Positions 60,465 through 64,000 of a stretch of 64,000 nt of DNA are shown piece by piece (positions within the stretch are counted from its first letter, which is position 1; every line of letters starts with the position of its first letter). The translations under genes were made by a program, and so were the position numbers. Location: contig NZ_QWEK01000015.1 of the NCBI RefSeq assembly GCF_009935845.1, positions 49,539 through 113,538 of the forward strand, written 5' to 3'. The stretch is from Pseudoflavonifractor sp. 524-17 (GTDB lineage Bacteria > Bacillota > Clostridia > Oscillospirales > Oscillospiraceae). The notes below the pieces were generated by a model. The model was not told where the DNA came from. It did no database searches and worked only from the letters and a program-made list of their open reading frames with translations.

Positions 60465-60962
60465 ATGAAAAACCAATTTTTAGAGGCCGGGCAGATTGCC
60501 AACACCCATGGCATCCAGGGCGAAGTAAAGATCGTCCCCTGGTGCGACAGCCCGGAGTTTCTGTGCAGCTTTGCTGCCCTCTATATTGACCAAAAGCCAG
60601 TCAAAATCCGCAGCGCCCGGGTCCATAAGGGCAATGTGCTGGCCTTTCTGGAAGGAGTAGAGGACGTAAACGCCGCCATGCGCCTCAAGGGCAAGACTGT
60701 GTGGATCGACCGTACCGGAGTGGAGCTTCCCGACGGGCGGCATTTTATCGCCGATCTCATCGGTTTGACGGTGATAGACGACGCCACCGGGGAGAGCTTG
60801 GGAACCCTGGACGATGTGCTTACCTCCCCCGCCCACGAGGTATATGTGGTCCACGGAGGCGGCAAGGAGTATCTCATCCCTGCCGTAGACGCCTTTCTTC
60901 GAGGTACCAATGTAGAGGAGGGCTGGATCCGGGTCCACCTTATTGAAGGGATGGACGGCTGA
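60465..60962 (+). CDS. rimM: ribosome maturation factor RimM
   Basis: 165 residues: EAGQIANTHGIQGEVKIVPW at the N-terminus and a PRC-barrel half (LPDGRHFIADLIGLTVIDDA, DVLTSPAHEVYVVHGGGKEY, LIPAVDAFLRGTNVEEGWI). 16S processing factor that binds S19. ATG behind AGGAAG, one base before trmD. Confidence 0.96.
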   Translation: MKNQFLEAGQIANTHGIQGEVKIVPWCDSPEFLCSFAALYIDQKPVKIRSARVHKGNVLAFLEGVEDVNAAMRLKGKTVWIDRTGVELPDGRHFIADLIGLTVIDDATGESLGTLDDVLTSPAHEVYVVHGGGKEYLIPAVDAFLRGTNVEEGWIRVHLIEGMDG

Positions 60963-60963
60963 T

Positions 60964-61716
60964 ATGTATCACATTGACATCCTCACGCTTTTCGACGAAA
61001 CTGTCGGCGATATGATGAACGAATCCATCCTTGGCCGGGCCCAGGAGCGGGATATTCTCCGCATTGAGGCCCACCAGATCCGGGACTACACCTTGGACAA
61101 GCAGAAACAGGTGGACCACTATCCCTATGGCGGGGGCCGGGGGGCGGTGATGCAGGCCGATCCCCTCTGCCGCTGCTGGGAGCACGCCAAGTCTTTGGGC
61201 AGCGGGCCGGTGCGCACCATCTACCTCTCCCCCTGCGGCAAGACCTTTACCGAGGCGGACGCCCGGCGGCTGCGGGATGACTATAACCACCTGATTCTGG
61301 TCTGCGGCCACTACGAAGGCATTGACCAGCGCTTTATTGACGAGTGCGTGGACGAGGAGATCAGTTTGGGGGATTTTGTCCTCACCGGCGGCGAAATTCC
61401 CGCCATGGCGGTGGCTGACGCGGTGGCCCGGCTGGTGCCAGGCGTTCTGTCCTCTCCCGAGTGCTTTGAGGAGGAGAGTCATTGGAGCGGTATGCTGGAG
61501 TACCCCCAGTACTCCCGGCCCGAGGAGTGGCACGGCCGCAGGGTCCCCCCCATTCTTCTCTCCGGCCACCACGCCAATATCGCCAAGTGGCGGCGCAAGC
61601 AGTCCATCCGCCGCACCCGGGACCGGCGGCCGGATCTCTATGCCAAACTGGATCTCTCTTCCAAAGAAGACCAGAAGCTTTTGCGGGAAATCGCGCAGGA
61701 GGACGGCGCGCTGTAA
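60964..61716 (+). CDS. trmD: tRNA (guanine37-N1)-methyltransferase
   Basis: 250 residues. SPOUT-class knot: HIDILTLFDE, the SAM pocket YLSPCGKTFTEADARRL, VCGHYEGIDQRFIDECVDEE, SLGDFVLTGGEIPAMAVADA, RLVPGVL. Start ATG at 60964; seven codons earlier is a longer in-frame start lacking a site. Ends the rimM-trmD unit; no rplS follows in the window, although it usually does. Confidence 0.97.
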   Translation: MYHIDILTLFDETVGDMMNESILGRAQERDILRIEAHQIRDYTLDKQKQVDHYPYGGGRGAVMQADPLCRCWEHAKSLGSGPVRTIYLSPCGKTFTEADARRLRDDYNHLILVCGHYEGIDQRFIDECVDEEISLGDFVLTGGEIPAMAVADAVARLVPGVLSSPECFEEESHWSGMLEYPQYSRPEEWHGRRVPPILLSGHHANIAKWRRKQSIRRTRDRRPDLYAKLDLSSKEDQKLLREIAQEDGAL

Positions 61717-62036
61717 GAAGCTGTACGATTCTTCGAAATATACAAATTCGCAAGACGAAATTACCGGAGGCAAAAAACTCTCAAGTATTTCAAGACTTTT
61801 TAAGGCGGCCAACGGTGGTTTTGAACGCAAAGATTTATGTTCAGGCGATTGGTACAGCTTCGCAGTCTGTTCTACTGAACAAAATCCTGCCGGCTGACCC
61901 ATATTTCTCTTTACTTTTTAGAAAAACTCTGGTACAATCATCAGTAAGCAAGATCTAATTTTTAATATCATGTAAAGAAATGGCCAGTATTACTCCCGCG
62001 CCGGCCAGCCGAATACCTTCTTATGGAGGGTTTTTT
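61717..62036. other. intergenic region between trmD and the DegV gene
   Basis: 320 bases. It holds a promoter for the DegV gene (61910-61938). No small ORF, RNA or terminator is clear; the first 190 bases show nothing recognisable. Confidence 0.45.
61910..61938 (+). promoter_or_regulatory. promoter of the DegV-family gene
   Basis: TTTACT at 61910-61915, 17 bases, TACAAT at 61933-61938 (TGG before it). It lies about 100 bases before the ATG. Confidence 0.55.
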
Positions 62037-62873
62037 ATGCCTTTTAAAATCATTGTGGACAGCTGCTGCGACCTGACTCCCGCCATGCTCCAGGATCCCT
62101 GCTTTGCCAAAGTTCCTCTGACCATTCAATCTGACGGCCTGACATTTATAGACGATGAACAGTTTGACCAAGCCAGTCTGCTCTGGCACATGAAGCAGAG
62201 TGAGGATGCTCCTCAGACTGCCTGCCCCTCCCTGTCCGCCTATCTGGACGCCTTTGACTGCGGCGCGGAGGAGATCTATGTGGTCACTCTCTCCGCCCTT
62301 CTGTCCGGGTCCCACAACAGCGCCGCCCAGGCCCGGCTTCTCTATCTGGAGGAGCATCCCAAAACCCGCATCCACATTTTTAATTCCTGCTCCGCCTCTT
62401 CTGGTCAGGTGTTGGCCGCCCTGAAAATCCGGGAGCTGGCCCGGCAGGGCCTGGACTTTACCGAGGTGGTCAGCGGCGTCTCCCAGTTTATTCAGAAAAT
62501 GGAGACCCTCTTTGTGCTGGAGACCTTGGACAACTTGCGGAAAAACGGTCGCCTCACCCGGCTGCAGGCCATTGTCACCGGCACTCTGAAAATCAAACTC
62601 CTGATGGGCGCCACACCGGAGGGCGAGATCTGCAAGCGGGGCCAGGCCTTGTCCATGAAGCAGGCGCTGAGTAAAATGGTGGAGTTTATGGCAAACGATC
62701 TGGCTCATATCGGCCGTATCCTCTGTATTACCCACTGCAACTGCCTGGAACGGGCCTTCTTCCTCAAGGAGCTGGCCCTCAAACGCTGTAACTTCCAGGA
62801 TATCCTCATCTGCGAGACCGGGGGCATTTCTACCGTCTACGCCAATGACGGCGGCATTGTGGCCGCATATTAA
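62037..62873 (+). CDS. DegV family fatty-acid-binding protein
   Basis: 278 residues; FKIIVDSCCDLTPAMLQDPC, VVTLSALLSGSHNSAAQARL (fatty acid pocket), SCSASSGQVLAALKIREL, and ICETGGISTVYANDGGIVAA near the end. Cytosolic FakB-like protein that presents fatty acids to kinase FakA; FakA not in window. ATG at 62037 behind GGAGGG; the in-frame extension upstream is not coding. Own promoter and terminator. Confidence 0.9.
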   Translation: MPFKIIVDSCCDLTPAMLQDPCFAKVPLTIQSDGLTFIDDEQFDQASLLWHMKQSEDAPQTACPSLSAYLDAFDCGAEEIYVVTLSALLSGSHNSAAQARLLYLEEHPKTRIHIFNSCSASSGQVLAALKIRELARQGLDFTEVVSGVSQFIQKMETLFVLETLDNLRKNGRLTRLQAIVTGTLKIKLLMGATPEGEICKRGQALSMKQALSKMVEFMANDLAHIGRILCITHCNCLERAFFLKELALKRCNFQDILICETGGISTVYANDGGIVAAY

Positions 62874-62909
62874 GTTCTGTTTGAAAATCCGCAAAAAGAC
62901 TGCATATAC

Positions 62910-62954
62910 AAAAAGCGCCTGAGCTTGGCTGATCAGCCAGACTCAGGCGTTTTT
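62910..62954 (+). terminator. terminator after the DegV-family gene
   Basis: AAAAGCGCCTGAG and CTCAGGCGTTTTT pair around an inner palindrome (GGCT-gatc-AGCC), about 40 bases after the stop. Confidence 0.85.
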
Positions 62955-63043
62955 GACCCTGTACACAGGATATCACCGCTCTATCACAATGGTTAGCATG
63001 ATTAAATCCTCTGCCCCTGTGTTAATAATACTGTAAAGCAAGT

Positions 63044-63427
63044 TCAGCGGCTGGCCTTGCAGGCGGCGCACACCCCCCGAAATAATACCTCATGCCGGTC
63101 AATCTGGTGTTCACTGCGCTTCAGCGCCTCTTGATCCAGGGATTCAGAATAGGGGACTGCAATATCGTACACCCTGCCGCACCGGTCGCAGCAGAAATGG
63201 CTGTGAGGCGCGGTATTCCCGTCATAGCGCTCCACTGGGAAGGCCATGCGGGTAATTACCCCCTCGTCTGCCAGCAAATTCAAATTTCGGTACACGGTCC
63301 CCAGGCTCAGGCTGGGATTATCCGGCTTGAGCCAGGAGTAGAGCATTTCCGCCGTAGGGTGCTCTTCTGTGTGCATGAGCGCTTCATAAATGAGTTCGCG
63401 CTGTCTGGAGTAGCGTTTGCCGTTCAC
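63044..63427 (-). CDS. perR: Fur-family repressor, PerR-like
   Basis: 127 residues. Winged helix (YSRQRELIYEALMHTEEHPT, PSLSLGTVYRNLNLLADEGV) then the metal site RYDGNTAPHSHFCCDRCGRV, with HxH and the CDRC/CAAC structural zinc pairs. The RYDGN..PHSHF pattern is that of peroxide sensor PerR more than Fur or Zur. GTG start at 63427 behind AGAGAGG. A likely self-operator lies at 63453-63465, consistent with autoregulation. Confidence 0.85.
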   Translation of the reverse strand: MNGKRYSRQRELIYEALMHTEEHPTAEMLYSWLKPDNPSLSLGTVYRNLNLLADEGVITRMAFPVERYDGNTAPHSHFCCDRCGRVYDIAVPYSESLDQEALKRSEHQIDRHEVLFRGVCAACKASR

Positions 63428-63452
63428 GTCACACGGTTCCTCTCTTAAAATC

Positions 63453-63465
63453 AGTAATTATTACT
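63453..63465. promoter_or_regulatory. PerR-box-like palindrome in the perR leader region
   Basis: AGTAAT-t-ATTACT is a perfect palindrome with single central base, matching the core of the Per box (TTATAATnATTATAA), placed 26 bases upstream of the perR GTG. It may also control the divergent lipoprotein gene at 63595. Confidence 0.5.
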
Positions 63466-63594
63466 TTTATTAAGGATATCAGTTTTCCTGTTTTTTTGCA
63501 ACCCTTATTCAAAAATTTTCTCAGGGTTATTTTCTTCCGCCAGGCCATACTAATGATGTTTTCCCATAAAACTGATTTTTAAGGAGGCTTTGAA

Positions 63595-63909
63595 ATGAAA
63601 CGTATGCTTGCTGTCTCTTCCCTGGCCATCGCCATAGCCCTGTCCGCCACGGCCTGCTCCACTGGAAGCGCCCCCCAGGTGGCGCCCTCCCCCACCGCGA
63701 TGCCCAGCGTCTCCGCCGCACCTACCCATTCCCCGGCGGGAGACGCTGTAGATCAGGTGGGCCAGGCGGCCCGAGACATGGCGGACAGCGCCGGCAACGC
63801 CGCAAAGCGGGTAACGGACGGCGTTAGCGACGTGGCCCGTGGTGCGGCCAACGGCGTGAAGGATGCCGCCCGCGATGTAAAAAATGGGGTAAAAAACGCC
63901 ATATCGTAA
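63595..63909 (+). CDS. small lipoprotein with amphipathic 11-mer-like repeats
   Basis: 104 residues. Signal peptide MKRMLAVSSLAIAIALSATA with lipobox LSATAC (Cys21). A Pro/Ser/Ala linker (residues 22-47) precedes a helix of repeated VxDxVxxAARDM-type units (VDQVGQAARDMADSAGNAAK, RVTDGVSDVARGAANGVKDA, ARDVKNGVKNAIS) resembling LEA-type or apolipoprotein amphipathic repeats. AAGGAGG before the ATG. Function unknown; possibly stress protection or membrane binding. The protein processing would use the Lgt of this window. Confidence 0.8.
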   Translation: MKRMLAVSSLAIAIALSATACSTGSAPQVAPSPTAMPSVSAAPTHSPAGDAVDQVGQAARDMADSAGNAAKRVTDGVSDVARGAANGVKDAARDVKNGVKNAIS

Positions 63910-63936
63910 CAAAAAAACGCCCTAGCTTGTCGAAAA

Positions 63937-63969
63937 GCGGCCTGCCAGGAAAAAGTTCTGGCAGGCCGC
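63937..63969. terminator. terminator near the right end
   Basis: GCGGCCTGCCAG and CTGGCAGGCCGC form a 12-base-pair stem; TTTT follows only on the minus strand (63936-63933), so it mainly serves a minus-strand gene beyond the right edge, with possible use by the lipoprotein. Confidence 0.7.
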
Positions 63970-64000
63970 AAAGCATAAAGATACATAAGGGCAGCAAACA

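Noticed and set aside
1..64000. CRISPR arrays, tRNA or rRNA genes, insertion sequences, prophage genes.
   Set aside because: No regularly spaced repeats, cloverleaf candidates, transposase or phage motifs were seen by eye in either strand. A tRNAscan or CRISPR search could still reveal something small.

Overview
The window is a chromosomal segment of an endospore-forming, GC-rich member of the Clostridia, most likely Oscillospiraceae (Flavonifractor/Intestinimonas/Lawsonibacter-like). The evidence is PolC-type DNA polymerase, a complete spoIIIA operon, spoIIM, CotF-like coat proteins, the SCIFF ranthipeptide with its maturase, the non-mevalonate isoprenoid pathway, a lysine riboswitch and a T-box leader. 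This placement is inferred from gene content and order; no rRNA or tRNA gene is present to confirm it. Most of the window is ordinary core genome with strong Shine-Dalgarno sites, and many ORFs begin at an internal ATG/GTG rather than at the longest start.

Layout. 1-13.8 kb, minus strand: rpsB-tsf, then pyrH-frr-uppS-cdsA-dxr-rseP-ispG-(unknown)-polC, the classic Firmicutes translation/lipid/isoprenoid/replication cluster. A nucleobase permease on the plus strand separates tsf from pyrH. 13.9-21 kb: two small CotF-like proteins, an unknown gene, an Lsa-like ABC-F ribosome-protection ATPase with an attenuator-like leader, a ferritin-like protein, a hemolysin III protein, then xerD and spoIIM. 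21-28 kb, minus strand: SCIFF precursor and radical-SAM maturase, a TIGR04086-like membrane protein, yajC, tgt and queA (queuosine) and a SPOR-SpoIID secreted protein. 28-31.4 kb, plus strand: lysine riboswitch then asd-dapA-dapB. 31.4-35.2 kb, minus strand: a tyrosine T-box leader controlling an EamA transporter and tyrS, followed by an AI-2E family membrane protein.

35.2-45.3 kb, minus strand: nusB-(TsaD-like)-xseA-xseB-ispA-DUF212-dxs-tlyA-nadK-argR-recN. 45.5-47.1 kb holds two accessory genes, a plus-strand methyltransferase and a frameshifted CatB/Vat-like acetyltransferase, wedged between nusB and asp23. 47.2-52.6 kb, minus strand: asp23 and spoIIIAA-AH, with a good sigma-E-like promoter upstream. 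52.9-56.7 kb, plus strand: an inactive/active M16 peptidase pair, lgt and a small unknown gene. 56.8-61.7 kb, plus strand: ylxM-ffh-rpsP-khpA and rimM-trmD, interrupted by a minus-strand secreted-protein gene and a decayed tandem copy of it. 61.7-64 kb: a DegV protein, a PerR-like repressor and a small amphipathic lipoprotein.

How the genes fit together. dxs, dxr, ispG, ispA and uppS supply prenyl carriers for envelope synthesis, alongside cdsA and lgt. asd-dapA-dapB feeds lysine and the diaminopimelate/dipicolinate precursors needed for the wall and spore. spoIIIA and spoIIM act at engulfment. No CRISPR array, prophage, insertion sequence or toxin-antitoxin module was found. The items most worth follow-up are the tyrosine T-box that places an EamA transporter ahead of tyrS, the leader of the Lsa-like ABC-F gene, the frameshifted acetyltransferase, and the duplicated secreted gene whose extra copy also has a collapsed promoter.
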